From contig NZ_LWBU01000090.1 of assembly GCF_001646665.1 (NCBI RefSeq), positions 131,517 to 195,516 of the forward strand: a DNA stretch of 64,000 bases. The letters are read 5' to 3'. Numbering within the stretch: position 1 is the stretch's first letter; every line of letters begins with the position of its first letter. A model generated the notes under the pieces. It made no database searches. It worked only from the letters and a program-made list of their open reading frames with translations, and was not told where the DNA came from. The stretch comes from Streptomyces noursei (GTDB lineage Bacteria; Actinomycetota; Actinomycetes; Streptomycetales; Streptomycetaceae). This document shows positions 45,830-54,890 of the stretch, one piece after another. The position numbers were made by a program, and so were the translations under genes.

Positions 45830-46632
45830 GTCGTGTCCGGCCGGACGACGACCCGCACCACCGTCGCGTCGTCGTGCCGCTTCCAGCGGTACGCGTACGA
45901 GGGTGAGGCCTCCAGCTCCCGTACCCGGGCGATCAGGCCGCGCGGGCCCTCCTTGTCCACCACCGCGAAGCAGTCCGCCCAGTCGCCCATCCGGAACACC
46001 TCCGTCCAGCGCGTCGCCCCGTCCGTCATGGCGACCAGCGCCCGCACCTCGGCCGCCGGGACCCGCCCCGTGACCGCGTGGGCGGCCACCGACGGGTCGG
46101 CCGCCGCCGTGTAGAAGCCGCCCGCCTTGTTCCGCACGGTGGCGTCCGTGATCGCGTGCGACGCCAGCGAGCCGGGCGGCAGCCGGTCCAGCCGGTCGTC
46201 CACCACCGCCCGCACCGCCCCCTCCGGCGAGCGGAGCAGCAGCACCGAGTCGGACAGCACCAGGTACTCGACGTCCACCGCGTCCCAGCGCGCCATGACC
46301 ACCGTCGCCTGAGGCGTACGCACGTGAGAAAGGTCACACGTGTCACGGTGGGCGAGCGCGGTGCGCCGGATTGCCTCCGACAGGATCCCCGCCAGCGTCA
46401 GGTCCGGGCGGGAACCGGACAGTTCGGTCAGCGCGCCGCCGAGTCTCGCCGTGAACCAGGGCACCGAGTGCACACAACCGTCGTCGTCCACGGGGGGCGT
46501 CACCCCGTCGAGCACCACCAGCGCCCCGCCCTGGCCGGACGCGGGAACCACCACGGAAGCCCAGTCCTCGTTGGCGCGTTCCTGCGAGCCCGGGACGGAG
46601 GAGATCTCGCTCTGCATGGGCCCAGTCTGCAT
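45826..46632 (-). CDS. PP2C-like protein phosphatase
   Basis: A 268-residue PP2C-type phosphatase fold. NEDWASVVV, LVVLDGV, MARWDAVDVEYLVLSDSVLLL, ALVAMTDGATRW and RHDDATVVRVVV correspond to the metal-binding and strand motifs of the family. The usual DGMGG turn reads DGVTPP and a long polar insert follows, so this is a divergent member that may act on non-canonical substrates. No membrane segment or extra domain is seen. The ATG at 46632 is preceded by a GAAGAAG stretch only; an ATG at 46617 is possible. Confidence 0.8.
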   Translation of the reverse strand: MQTGPMQSEISSVPGSQERANEDWASVVVPASGQGGALVVLDGVTPPVDDDGCVHSVPWFTARLGGALTELSGSRPDLTLAGILSEAIRRTALAHRDTCDLSHVRTPQATVVMARWDAVDVEYLVLSDSVLLLRSPEGAVRAVVDDRLDRLPPGSLASHAITDATVRNKAGGFYTAAADPSVAAHAVTGRVPAAEVRALVAMTDGATRWTEVFRMGDWADCFAVVDKEGPRGLIARVRELEASPSYAYRWKRHDDATVVRVVVRPDTT

Positions 46633-46985
46633 GACTTCTTCACACCGCCCACAGAAGGCCGGAAACGGCCCGTACCGGCAGGTCAGATGAGGGTGGGCGG
46701 GGGAACGCGGCCCTCCGGGAAGGTGCGGGCGGGCATCCTGCCAAAGCCCGCGCAGATCTTTCAACCCGCCCGCCCGCGGGCCCCCTAAACACGGGCCCGG
46801 GAGAGTTGTTCGCCAACTCCGGAGTGTTGTTCACTCGTTCGGGTGGCGGAGTGGCCGACGTGCGTCCCCCTCAACAACGGCGCTGGAATGGTCGAGGCCG
46901 TACCAGGGGTTGGGGGGCTGTTCGCATGCGTGACCGGTCGTCACCTCTGCTTCATGGGCGGACGAGTTCAAGAATGTGAGCACCG
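46633..46985. other. 353-bp divergent intergenic region
   Basis: This gap separates the PP2C-like gene from the conservon, which point away from each other. It is less GC-rich than its flanks from about 46795 to 46985 and should contain the conservon promoter. I see no credible gene or strong dyad in it. Confidence 0.6.
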
Positions 46986-49900
46986 GTGCAGAAGCGCAGT
47001 GAGACTCCCGGCGACCCCCAGGCACCGGGCGGCCGCCGCGTACGCGTACGCAGCCGGCTCGTCGCCGGCGTCGCGCTGGTCGGGATCACCGTCATAGGGG
47101 CCGGCGCCCCCGCCGTCCTCACCGCCTCCGGAGACCTCACCGACTCCCAGCGGCTCGTGACGCTCGCCGAGCTGAACCGGCAGGCGGTCACCCTCGCGCA
47201 CTCCCTCGCGGACGAGCGCGACGAGGTCACCGCGTACATCGCCGCCGGACGCGGCGCCGGGACCGACGACCCGAAGGACGACGGCGACGGCGGCGGCGGC
47301 GGAGAGGACACCGCCGGCGACGCCCAGGGCACCGGGAAGAGCCCCGGCGGCCGGGCCGGCAAGGGCGCTCCGGGCATCGACGCCGCCCACCGCGCCCGCG
47401 TCGACCGGCAGATCGACGAGATCCACGCCGAGGCCCCCGCCGGACTGCGGCGCGAACTGGCCGGCCTCCCCGCCATGCGGCGCTCCACCCTCACCGGCAA
47501 GGGCACCGCCCTGGAGGCCCACCGGGCCTACACCGCCGTCATCACCAAGCTCCAGGCGCTCTCCGCCGAACTCGCCGACCGGACCCCCGCCCGCGCCGTC
47601 GACGCGGGCGCCGGCACCCGCGCGCTCACCGAACTCGGCCGCGCGGTCGACCAGGCCTCCGCCACCCGCGGCCTGCTCCTCGGCGCCCTCGCCGTACCCG
47701 GCAAGAAGGACACCGGCCTCGTCTACGACCCCGTCACCGGCCGGTACGTCCGCGCCGAGGACCCCGCCGGGGACGCGGCCGACCGCACCCGGGGCGCGCT
47801 GAGCGCCGCCGCCCAGCAGGCCCGCGTCCGCGAGCAGGCCGCCCTCGCCGACTTCGACCAGGCCGCCCCGCCCGCCGCCCGCGACTCCCTCGGCGCCACC
47901 GTCACCGGCCCCGAGGTCAAGAGCGCCGAAACGTCCCTGGCGCGCCTCACCGACCGGCCCGAACTCTCCGACGAGGAGCGCGGGACCGACCCGGCCACGC
48001 TCCGGGCGGCCCTCACCGCCCGCGTCGAGCAGATGCGGGGCGTCGAGTCCTCCCTCGCCACCGGCGAGGTCCGGCGCGCGGAGCAGCTGCGCGACGCCGA
48101 CGTCACCGCCCTCGAACTGCGCATCGCGCTCCTCGGCGGCTGCCTGCTCATCGCGATCGGCGTCTCGACCGCCGTCGCCCGCACCCTCACCCGGCCGCTC
48201 GCCGTCCTGCGCATCGGCGCCGCCCGCCTCGCGGAGTCCCCCGAGACGGAGGAGCCGGTCCGGTTCACCGGCCGCAACGACGAGTTCGCCCAGGTCGTAC
48301 GCTCCCTCAACACCCTGCACGGCCGGCTGCGCGACCTCGCCGCGCGCGCCGAGGGCCTGGACGCCCAGCGCACGGACGCCGTCGCCGCCCGCGACGCCCT
48401 CACCGCCGAGCTGGCCGGTCAGCGCACCGAGCTGCGCGAGCGGACCGCCGAGATCGGCGCCGAACTGGAGGCCCTGCGCGGCAGCGTCCACCACACGTTC
48501 GTCAACCTCTCCCTGCGCACCCTCGGCCTCGTCGAGCGGCAGCTCGCCGTGATCGAGAAGCTGGAGGAGCGCGAGCAGGACCCGGAGCGGCTGGGCACGC
48601 TCTTCAAGCTCGACCACATGGCCACGGTCATGCGGCGGCACAGCGAGAACCTCCTCGTCCTCGCCGGCCACGAGCACAACCACGCCCACCAGGGGCCCGT
48701 CCCGCTGGTCGACGTGCTGCGGGCCGCCGTCAGCGAGATCGAGCGGTACGAGCGGGTCACCATCCAGTCGCTGCCGCCGCACGCCCACGTGGCCGGGTTC
48801 GCCGCCGACGACCTCAGCCACCTGCTCGCCGAACTGCTGGAGAACGCCACGTCGTTCTCCCCGCCGGACGCGAAGGTCCAGCTCTCCGGGTGGCTGCTGG
48901 AGAGCGGCGAGGTGATGCTCTCGGTCGAGGACGAGGGCATAGGGATGACGGAGGGCCGGCTCGCCGAGCTGAACGCCCGCCTGGCCGACCCGGAGGCGGA
49001 GGCCGCCCCCGGGACCGACCGGGACGGGGAGGGCCTCGGCATCCGGGTGACCGCGCTGCTCGCGGCACGGCACGGGGTGCGCGTCCAGCTGCGGGAGCAC
49101 AAGCAGGGCGGGGTGGCCGCGGTCGTCGTGCTCCCCTCCGCCCTGCTGCCCGACGCCCCGCCGGCCGCCCTGCCCCCGTCGGTCGCACCGGCCGGGACGG
49201 CCCCCGTGCTGAACCTCCCGGGCTCGGTGGCGGAGGCCAACTCCAACTCCCTGCCCGCCGCGCGCACGGCCCGCGACCCGCTGGTCGCCGCCGCGGAGGC
49301 CACGCTGCGCGCCACGCCCGACGCCGCCGCCGGCGCCCCGGCCGCCGACGCCGAAGCCCCGGCCGGGGAGGCCGAGCCGCGGGACGCCGAGCCGCGGGAC
49401 GCCGAGCCGCGGGACCCCGCCGCCGAGCCGGACGCCCAGGCCCCGGACGCGCCCGGGCAGGACGCCCAGGCCCCGCACGCCCCCGAGCCGGCGGACGCGC
49501 CCGAGCCGCACGCGCCCGGGGCCGCCGGCGCGCCCACGGCGTCCGACGAGCCCGGCCACGTCTCCTCCGCCACCGGGCCCGAGACCACCCTCCAGGTCCG
49601 CGCCCCGCGCGCCCCCCAGGACGCCGCGGACGCCACCCCCGAGGACGGGGCCGAGGAGGCGCCCGAGGACGGGTCCGGGTCCGCGGACGAGCTGGAGGCG
49701 CACGCGCGGGCCGACGCACCCGAGGGCGACACGCCCGCCGAGTCCCGCGCGCGCGACCCCAAATGGGAGAGGGTGACCGACAAGGGGCTGCCCAAGCGGA
49801 CTCCCAAGGTGGTCGAGCCCACCGCCCCCCGGGCGGGGCGCACGCGCGGGGTCGACGCCGAGGCGCTGCGACGGCGGCTCGGCGGCTTCCACCAGGGCGC

Positions 49901-50009
49901 CAAGGACGGCCGTCGCGACGCCGAGGCCGAGATCGCGGAGAGCACCCAGCAGACGGAAGCGGTACGTACCGAAGAGACGGGGGACACAGTCGAGGAGGCA
50001 CGCAGTTGA
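46986..50009 (+). CDS. cvnA: Conservon sensor histidine-kinase-like protein CvnA
   Basis: A 1007-residue membrane protein, first of the four-gene conservon. Two membrane helices (about 25-46 and 380-402) bracket an extracellular nitrate-sensor-like helical domain (starts LTDSQRLVTLAELNRQAV). A HAMP domain follows (TLTRPLAVLRIGAARLAESPE), then a HATPase at about 560-720 with LSHLLAELLENATSFSPPD (N-box), VEDEGIGM and GEGLGIRVTALLAARHG. The histidine of classical kinases is not evident. The last ~290 residues are an acidic Ala/Pro/Asp-rich tail with EPRDA repeats. The start is a GTG at 46986 with a weak GTGAG box. Confidence 0.92.
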   Translation: MQKRSETPGDPQAPGGRRVRVRSRLVAGVALVGITVIGAGAPAVLTASGDLTDSQRLVTLAELNRQAVTLAHSLADERDEVTAYIAAGRGAGTDDPKDDGDGGGGGEDTAGDAQGTGKSPGGRAGKGAPGIDAAHRARVDRQIDEIHAEAPAGLRRELAGLPAMRRSTLTGKGTALEAHRAYTAVITKLQALSAELADRTPARAVDAGAGTRALTELGRAVDQASATRGLLLGALAVPGKKDTGLVYDPVTGRYVRAEDPAGDAADRTRGALSAAAQQARVREQAALADFDQAAPPAARDSLGATVTGPEVKSAETSLARLTDRPELSDEERGTDPATLRAALTARVEQMRGVESSLATGEVRRAEQLRDADVTALELRIALLGGCLLIAIGVSTAVARTLTRPLAVLRIGAARLAESPETEEPVRFTGRNDEFAQVVRSLNTLHGRLRDLAARAEGLDAQRTDAVAARDALTAELAGQRTELRERTAEIGAELEALRGSVHHTFVNLSLRTLGLVERQLAVIEKLEEREQDPERLGTLFKLDHMATVMRRHSENLLVLAGHEHNHAHQGPVPLVDVLRAAVSEIERYERVTIQSLPPHAHVAGFAADDLSHLLAELLENATSFSPPDAKVQLSGWLLESGEVMLSVEDEGIGMTEGRLAELNARLADPEAEAAPGTDRDGEGLGIRVTALLAARHGVRVQLREHKQGGVAAVVVLPSALLPDAPPAALPPSVAPAGTAPVLNLPGSVAEANSNSLPAARTARDPLVAAAEATLRATPDAAAGAPAADAEAPAGEAEPRDAEPRDAEPRDPAAEPDAQAPDAPGQDAQAPHAPEPADAPEPHAPGAAGAPTASDEPGHVSSATGPETTLQVRAPRAPQDAADATPEDGAEEAPEDGSGSADELEAHARADAPEGDTPAESRARDPKWERVTDKGLPKRTPKVVEPTAPRAGRTRGVDAEALRRRLGGFHQGAKDGRRDAEAEIAESTQQTEAVRTEETGDTVEEARS
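49371..49415 (+). repeat. Triple 15-bp tandem repeat in cvnA tail
   Basis: GCCGAGCCGCGGGAC occurs three times in a row at 49371, 49386 and 49401 and encodes EPRDA-type repeats in the disordered C-terminal tail. Confidence 0.9.
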
Positions 50010-50515
50010 CTGCGACGACCGGCAGTACCACCGGCACCGCAACGTTCGGACTGAGCAGTGAGGCGAAGAACCTGCACTGGCTGCTCGGGAACCTCGTCGA
50101 GGAGGTGCCAGGGGTACGCTCCGTAGCCGTCGTCTCGTCCGACGGGCTGTTGCTGCTCTCCTCCGACCCGGCGGACCGCAAGTCCGGGGCGGAGACCGCC
50201 GCGACCCGTACCGACGGGCCCCGCGGGGCGGCCGCCGACCTCGCCACCATCGTCTCCGGCATCGGCAGCCTCACCATCGGCGCCGCGAAGCTCATGGACG
50301 GCGGCGGCGTCAAGCAGACGATGGTCGCGATGGAGGAGGGCAGCGTCTTCGTCATGACCATCAGCGACGGCTCGCTCCTCGGCGTCCACGCCACGCCCGA
50401 CTGCGACATGAGCGTCGTCGCCTACCACATGGCGCTCTTCGTCGGCCGCGCCGGACACGTACTCACGCCCGAACTCCGCAGCGAGCTGCGCAAGTCGATG
50501 GAGAGTGCCGCATGA
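50006..50515 (+). CDS. cvnB: Conservon roadblock/LC7 protein CvnB
   Basis: A 169-residue roadblock/LC7 protein, related to MglB-type GTPase-activating partners. NLHWLLGNLVEEVPGVRSVAVVSSDGLLLLSS and a GGGVKQTMVAMEEGSVFVMTISDGSLLGVHAT region are typical. The start is a TTG at 50006 overlapping the cvnA stop (TTGA) with GAGGAGG 7 nt upstream, so translation is coupled. It is expected to act with CvnC and the CvnD GTPase at the membrane kinase. Confidence 0.93.
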   Translation: MTATTGSTTGTATFGLSSEAKNLHWLLGNLVEEVPGVRSVAVVSSDGLLLLSSDPADRKSGAETAATRTDGPRGAAADLATIVSGIGSLTIGAAKLMDGGGVKQTMVAMEEGSVFVMTISDGSLLGVHATPDCDMSVVAYHMALFVGRAGHVLTPELRSELRKSMESAA

Positions 50516-50922
50516 CCTCCGCATCCGCCGCCGGCCGGCTGCCGGTCCGGGGCGGCGGGCGGCGGCCCGCCCGTGTCCGGCCCTACTCGCTCACCGGCGG
50601 CCGCACCCGCTTCGGCCACGTGCTGCTCGTCGAGACGTTCGTCGCCGCGCTCGAAGCGCCCGGCGAGCGCAAGGAGCTGGCCAACGGCGGTCCCGGCTCC
50701 CGCGTCATGCCGGAGATGCGGGCCATCGTCGAGATCTGCCGCCGGATGCGTACGGTGGCCGAGATCTCCGCCCTGCTGAAGATGCCGCTGGGCGTCGTCC
50801 GGGTGCTGCTCAGCGACCTGGCCGACCAGGGAAGAATCCGCGTGTACGGCACCGGTCACGGCACCGGCCAGCCCGACCGCGCACTGCTCGAAAGGGTGCT
50901 GAGTGGCCTCCGCCGCCTCTGA
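50512..50922 (+). CDS. cvnC: Conservon DUF742 protein CvnC
   Basis: A 136-residue DUF742 protein. VRPYSLTGGRTRFG at about 22-35 is the family signature, and the C-terminal half (IVEICRRMRTVAEISALLKMPLGVVRVLLSDLADQGRI) looks like a winged helix. Its start overlaps the cvnB stop (ATGA) and its end overlaps the cvnD start by 20 bp. DUF742 proteins are thought to bridge the roadblock protein and the GTPase. Confidence 0.93.
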   Translation: MTSASAAGRLPVRGGGRRPARVRPYSLTGGRTRFGHVLLVETFVAALEAPGERKELANGGPGSRVMPEMRAIVEICRRMRTVAEISALLKMPLGVVRVLLSDLADQGRIRVYGTGHGTGQPDRALLERVLSGLRRL

Positions 50923-51526
50923 GATAGCCGTGGAAGAGCCCGAGGCCGGGGCACAGGCCTGGCAGCTCGACCACACCCGAGCGCCCATCGCGACGAAGGT
51001 CGTCGTCGCGGGCGGCTTCGGCGTCGGCAAGACGACCTTCGTCGGGTCCGTCTCCGAGATCACGCCGCTGCAGACCGAAGCGCTGATGACGCAGGCGAGC
51101 GAGGACACCGACGACCTCTCCGCCACGCCCGACAAGCTCACCACCACCGTCGCCATGGACTTCGGGCGCATCACGCTCGACGACGACCTGGTGCTGTACC
51201 TCTTCGGCACCCCCGGCCAGCAGCGGTTCTGGTTCATGTGGGACGACCTGGTGCGCGGCGCGATCGGTGCCGTCGTCATGGCCGACACCCGGCGGCTGAC
51301 CGACTGCTTCCCTGCGCTGGACTACTTCGAGAGCTGCGGCCTGCCGTACGTGGTGGCGGTCAACCACTTCGAGGGGACCGAGCTGTTCGAGCCCGAGGAC
51401 GTGCGCGAGGCGCTCACGGTCCCCAAGGACGTACCGATCGTGATCATGGACGCGCGGAGCCGGATCACGGTCGTCGAGTCGCTGCTGGCGCTCGTCGCCC
51501 GGGCCCTCGAAACCACCCCTGAGTAG
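50903..51526 (+). CDS. cvnD: Conservon small GTPase CvnD
   Basis: A 207-residue Ras-like (MglA-type) GTPase. G1 is GGFGVGKTT, G3 is LFGTPGQQRF in place of DxxGQ, and the NHFE segment replaces the NKxD of G4, as in actinobacterial conservon GTPases. The nucleotide pocket is otherwise intact. The GTG at 50903 lies inside cvnC, so the operon is tightly coupled. With CvnA-C it should form a GPCR-like signalling unit; in Streptomyces conservons control differentiation and secondary metabolism. Confidence 0.95.
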   Translation: MASAASEIAVEEPEAGAQAWQLDHTRAPIATKVVVAGGFGVGKTTFVGSVSEITPLQTEALMTQASEDTDDLSATPDKLTTTVAMDFGRITLDDDLVLYLFGTPGQQRFWFMWDDLVRGAIGAVVMADTRRLTDCFPALDYFESCGLPYVVAVNHFEGTELFEPEDVREALTVPKDVPIVIMDARSRITVVESLLALVARALETTPE

Positions 51527-51541
51527 GAAAGAGACGCTTCG

Positions 51542-52777
51542 ATGCGGAAGATACTCATCGTCGGAGCCGGGCAGTCCGGTCTCCAGCTCGCCCTCGGCCT
51601 CCAGTCCCAGGGGTACGAGGTCACCCTGATGTCCAACCGCACGGCGGACGAGATCCGGGCCGGGCGGGTCATGTCCACGCAGTGCATGTTCCACACCGCC
51701 CTCCAGCACGAGCGGGACCTGGGCATCAACTTCTGGGAGTCCCAGGCGCCGCGCATCGAGGGCCTCGGTGTCTCCGTGGCCGCGCCGGACTCCAGCCGGG
51801 CCGTCGACTGGGTCGGCAGGCTCGACGGGTACGCCCAGTCCGTCGACCAGCGCGTGAAGATGGCCGGCTGGATGGAGACCTTCGCCCAGCGCGGCGGCCA
51901 GCTGGTGATCCACGGTGCGGCCGTCTCCGACCTGGACTACTTCTCCCGCACCTACGACCTGGTGCTGGTCTCCGCCGGCAAGGGCGAGCTGGTGTCCATG
52001 TTCGGCCGGGACGCGTCCCGCTCCCCGTACAGCGAGCCGCAGCGCGCGCTGGCCGTCGCATACGTCCACGGCCTGGGCCCGCGCCCCGAGCACCCCGACT
52101 TCGACGCGGTCCGCTGCAACCTGGTGCCGGGCGTCGGCGAGCTGTTCGTCATGCCGACGCTGACCACCTCCGGCCGGGCGGACATCCTCTTCTGGGAGGG
52201 CGTCCCGGGCGGCCCGCTCGACGTGTTCCAGGGCGTCAAGGACCCCTCCGAGCACCTCGCCCTCACCCTGGAGCTGATGGAGAAGTACACCCCCTGGGAG
52301 TACGCCCGCGCCACCCGGGTCGAGCTGACCGACGCCAACGGCACCCTCTCCGGCCGCTACGCCCCGACCGTCCGCAACCCCGTCGGCCGGCTGCCCGGCG
52401 GCGGCCTGGTCCTGGGCGTCGCGGACGTCGTCGTCGCCAACGACCCCATCACCGGCCAGGGCTCCAACTCCGCCGCCAAGTGCGCGGCGTCGTACCTGGC
52501 GTCCATCGTCGAACACGGCGACCAGCCGTTCGACGAGACCTGGATGCGCGGCACCTTCGACCGCTACTGGGACACCGCCCAGCACGTCACCAAGTGGACC
52601 AACGCCATGCTCGGCGTCCCCCCGGAGCACGTCCTCGGCCTCATCGGCGCCGCCGGCGAACTCCAGCCGGTCGCCGACCGCTTCGCGAACGGCTTCAACA
52701 ACCCGGCGGACTTCGAGGACTTCTTCTACGACCCCGAGAAGACCGCCGCCTACCTGGCCTCCGTCACCGGAGCCTGA
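51542..52777 (+). CDS. Styrene/indole monooxygenase-like flavoprotein
   Basis: A 411-residue FAD-dependent monooxygenase of the StyA class, a two-component type that receives reduced FAD from a separate reductase. The FAD site GAGQSGLQLALGLQSQGY opens the protein, ADEIRAGRVMSTQ follows, and GVADVVVANDPITGQGSNSAAKCA is the conserved second FAD region. No flavin reductase (StyB) gene is seen nearby. It starts 15 bp after cvnD, with AAGAGA before the ATG, so it is probably the last gene of the conservon transcript; from memory this gene is a conserved companion of some Streptomyces conservons. Confidence 0.9.
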   Translation: MRKILIVGAGQSGLQLALGLQSQGYEVTLMSNRTADEIRAGRVMSTQCMFHTALQHERDLGINFWESQAPRIEGLGVSVAAPDSSRAVDWVGRLDGYAQSVDQRVKMAGWMETFAQRGGQLVIHGAAVSDLDYFSRTYDLVLVSAGKGELVSMFGRDASRSPYSEPQRALAVAYVHGLGPRPEHPDFDAVRCNLVPGVGELFVMPTLTTSGRADILFWEGVPGGPLDVFQGVKDPSEHLALTLELMEKYTPWEYARATRVELTDANGTLSGRYAPTVRNPVGRLPGGGLVLGVADVVVANDPITGQGSNSAAKCAASYLASIVEHGDQPFDETWMRGTFDRYWDTAQHVTKWTNAMLGVPPEHVLGLIGAAGELQPVADRFANGFNNPADFEDFFYDPEKTAAYLASVTGA

Positions 52778-52792
52778 CAACTCTCGGACACG

Positions 52793-52826
52793 AGGTGCCC
52801 CCACACGTACGTGGCCGGGGGCACCT
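52793..52826 (+). terminator. Terminator at end of conservon operon
   Basis: A 10-bp inverted repeat, AGGTGCCCCC at 52793-52802 and its complement at 52817-52826, with a 14-nt loop holding ACGTACGT, begins 15 bp after the monooxygenase stop. Confidence 0.75.
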
Positions 52827-53011
52827 GCCGTGTCGGCGGTCGGACGTTCGGACGGGTGCACCCTGTGGGGCGGTGTCCACCAGGTGGACGTCCTGATCGT
52901 CGCACGGTCCACTTCGACGTCACAGAATCATCACATCCGGAGGGCTCCCTTCATCCGGTGGTCTGCCGTGCCGTTACGGTCAGGGCTCCACGAACCACCC
53001 TTGGGGGACGA

Positions 53012-53803
53012 ATGAGTTGGAACTCCCACACCCAGCCGCAGTGGGGACAGGCTCCAGTGCAGCCACCGACGCCGCCAGGAGCGCGGCCCGGCTGGGCGCG
53101 GAAGCGGGTCGTCATTCCTTCCGCGGCCGGTCTGTTCTTCGTCGGCGTCATCGTCGGAAGCGCTGGAAGCGCTGGAAGCGGTACGACGGAAGCCGCCGGC
53201 AGTGCCAAGGCCGCGCCTCGTGCGACGGTCACCGTCACGGCGCAGCCCGAGCGGGCCGCGCAGTCGGACGAGAAGCAGACCGGGTCGAAAGAGAAGGCGA
53301 AGCCCTCCGCAGGGCGCGGCAGCGAGGCGGTGCCCGTACCGAACTTCGTCGGCATGGGGCTTCAGTCCGCGCAGGACACGGCCCAGACCAAGGGCTTCTA
53401 CCGGCTGTCGTCGCACGACAGTCTCGGACGGGACCGCATGCAGGCTTTCGACCGGAACTGGAAGGTCTGCTCGCAGAACGTCACCGCCGGCAGGACGGTG
53501 CCGACGACCACCAAGCTGGACTTCGGCGCGGTGAAGGTCGAGGAGGACTGCCCCGCCCGGGACGAGAAGCCGTTGGAAGCGGCGGGCGGCACGATGCCGG
53601 ATCTTGCCGGGAAGTCGGTGAAGGCGGCCCGCGGTGCCCTCGACGCGGGGACATCGGTCACTGTGACGGATGCTGCCGAGGGCCGCATGGTGCTGTTGGA
53701 GAGCAACTGGAAGGTGTGCACGCAGACGCCCGGCCCGGGAACGCGGCTCACTGGGCAACCGGTCGAGATCACGGCGGTGAAGTTCGAGGAGGGCTGCCCT
53801 TAG
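53012..53803 (+). CDS. Membrane-anchored PASTA-domain protein
   Basis: A 263-residue protein. A Pro-rich start and a single hydrophobic helix near residues 33-50 (KRVVIPSAAGLFFVGVIVGSAGS) suggest anchoring with the rest outside. Two PASTA-like domains follow, opening at VPNFVGMGLQSAQDTAQTKG and MPDLAGKSVKAARGALDAG, each ending with NWKVC(S/T)Q, a feature of streptomycete PASTA lipoprotein-like families. PASTA domains bind muropeptides in serine/threonine kinases; no kinase domain is present here. The ATG at 53012 follows a GGGGGA box. Confidence 0.86.
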   Translation: MSWNSHTQPQWGQAPVQPPTPPGARPGWARKRVVIPSAAGLFFVGVIVGSAGSAGSGTTEAAGSAKAAPRATVTVTAQPERAAQSDEKQTGSKEKAKPSAGRGSEAVPVPNFVGMGLQSAQDTAQTKGFYRLSSHDSLGRDRMQAFDRNWKVCSQNVTAGRTVPTTTKLDFGAVKVEEDCPARDEKPLEAAGGTMPDLAGKSVKAARGALDAGTSVTVTDAAEGRMVLLESNWKVCTQTPGPGTRLTGQPVEITAVKFEEGCP

Positions 53804-53890
53804 CGGTCCCGGGCGCCCTGGGGATCGGGCGCACGCGGCGTGCGGGACGGTGAACCGGGGGCCGGCCGGGCGGTGGCCCGTCGGACCTCA

Positions 53891-54874
53891 TCATCCTCGT
53901 GCGTCTTCGTTCGCACACCGCGCCCGGGTGTTCTGCCGCGCCCCGGGAGCCGTACGGTTCAGCCGGGTGCGGACCGCGAGGCTCGCCGAGGCGATCACGG
54001 TGAGCCCGCCGAGGGCGGTGGACCAGGTGATCCGCTCCCCGAGCAGCAGCGCCGCCCAGCCGATGGTCATCACCGGCTGGACCAGCTGTATCTGGCTGAC
54101 CTGTGCCATGGGGCCGATGGCGAGGCCGCGGTACCAGGCGAAGAAGCCGAGGAACATGCTCACCACGCCGAGGTAGGCGAACGCGGCCCATTCGGCCGGG
54201 GTGCCGGTCGGCGGATGCTGCGCCGCCGAGACGGCGGCGAGGCCGGCCATCAGCGGGGCGGAGAGCACCAGCGCCCAGGAGATGGTCTGCCAGGCGCCCA
54301 GTTCACGGGCGAGGAGCCCGCCCTCGGCGTAACCGATGCCGGCCGCGAGGACGGCGCCGATCAGCAGCAGGTCGGACCAGTGCAGGTCCCCCGGGCCGCC
54401 GCCCCGCAGGGAGGCGAAGCCGACCGCGGCGGCCGCGCCCACGGCCGCCATGGCCCAGAAGCGGACCGGGGGCCGTTCGTGTCCGCGCAGGACGGCGATG
54501 ACCGCCGTAGCGGCCGGCAGCAGGGCGATGACCACGGCGCTGTGGCCCGCCGAGGCGGTGGTCAGCGCGTACGACGTCAGGACGGGGAAGCCGACGACCA
54601 CGCCGCCGGCGACGACCGCCAGGCGGGCCCACTGGACACCGCGCGGCAGCCGCTGCCGGGTCACGACCAGCGCGGCGGCGGCCAGCAGCGCGGCGACGAC
54701 CGCCCGGCCGGAGCCGACGAACAACGGGGCCATCCCGCCGCCGGCGACGGCGACCCGGGTGAACGGGACGGTGAACGAGAACGCCACGACGCCGAGCAGG
54801 CCCCAGGAGAGTCCGGTGGGGGCGGCGGATAGCGGAGGAGCGACAAGGAGAGTAGCGCTACTGTTGTCCTTCAT
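53891..54874 (-). CDS. EamA/DMT-family transporter
   Basis: A 327-residue ten-helix drug/metabolite transporter with two EamA repeats, the second opening near LHWSDLLLIGAVLAAGIGYAEGG and containing the WYRGLAIGPMAQVSQIQLVQPVMTI motif. The substrate is unknown; many relatives export amino acids or small metabolites. Its ATG at 54874 shares a CATG tetramer with the divergent MocR gene start, so the two messages should both be leaderless or nearly so. The neighbour is very probably its regulator. Confidence 0.9.
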   Translation of the reverse strand: MKDNSSATLLVAPPLSAAPTGLSWGLLGVVAFSFTVPFTRVAVAGGGMAPLFVGSGRAVVAALLAAAALVVTRQRLPRGVQWARLAVVAGGVVVGFPVLTSYALTTASAGHSAVVIALLPAATAVIAVLRGHERPPVRFWAMAAVGAAAAVGFASLRGGGPGDLHWSDLLLIGAVLAAGIGYAEGGLLARELGAWQTISWALVLSAPLMAGLAAVSAAQHPPTGTPAEWAAFAYLGVVSMFLGFFAWYRGLAIGPMAQVSQIQLVQPVMTIGWAALLLGERITWSTALGGLTVIASASLAVRTRLNRTAPGARQNTRARCANEDARG

Positions 54875-54890
54875 GGACAACGATAGCAGT
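54859..54890. promoter_or_regulatory. Back-to-back promoters and dyad at the EamA/MocR start
   Basis: TTGTCC-TTCAT-GGACAA (54864-54880) is an inverted repeat extended on both sides by CTACTG / CAG-type bases. TACTGT on the plus strand (54859-54864) and TATCGT on the minus strand (54887-54882) fit -10 boxes placed about 7 nt from the shared CATG at 54872-54875. No strong -35 element is seen in either direction, as expected if an activator is needed. Confidence 0.6.
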
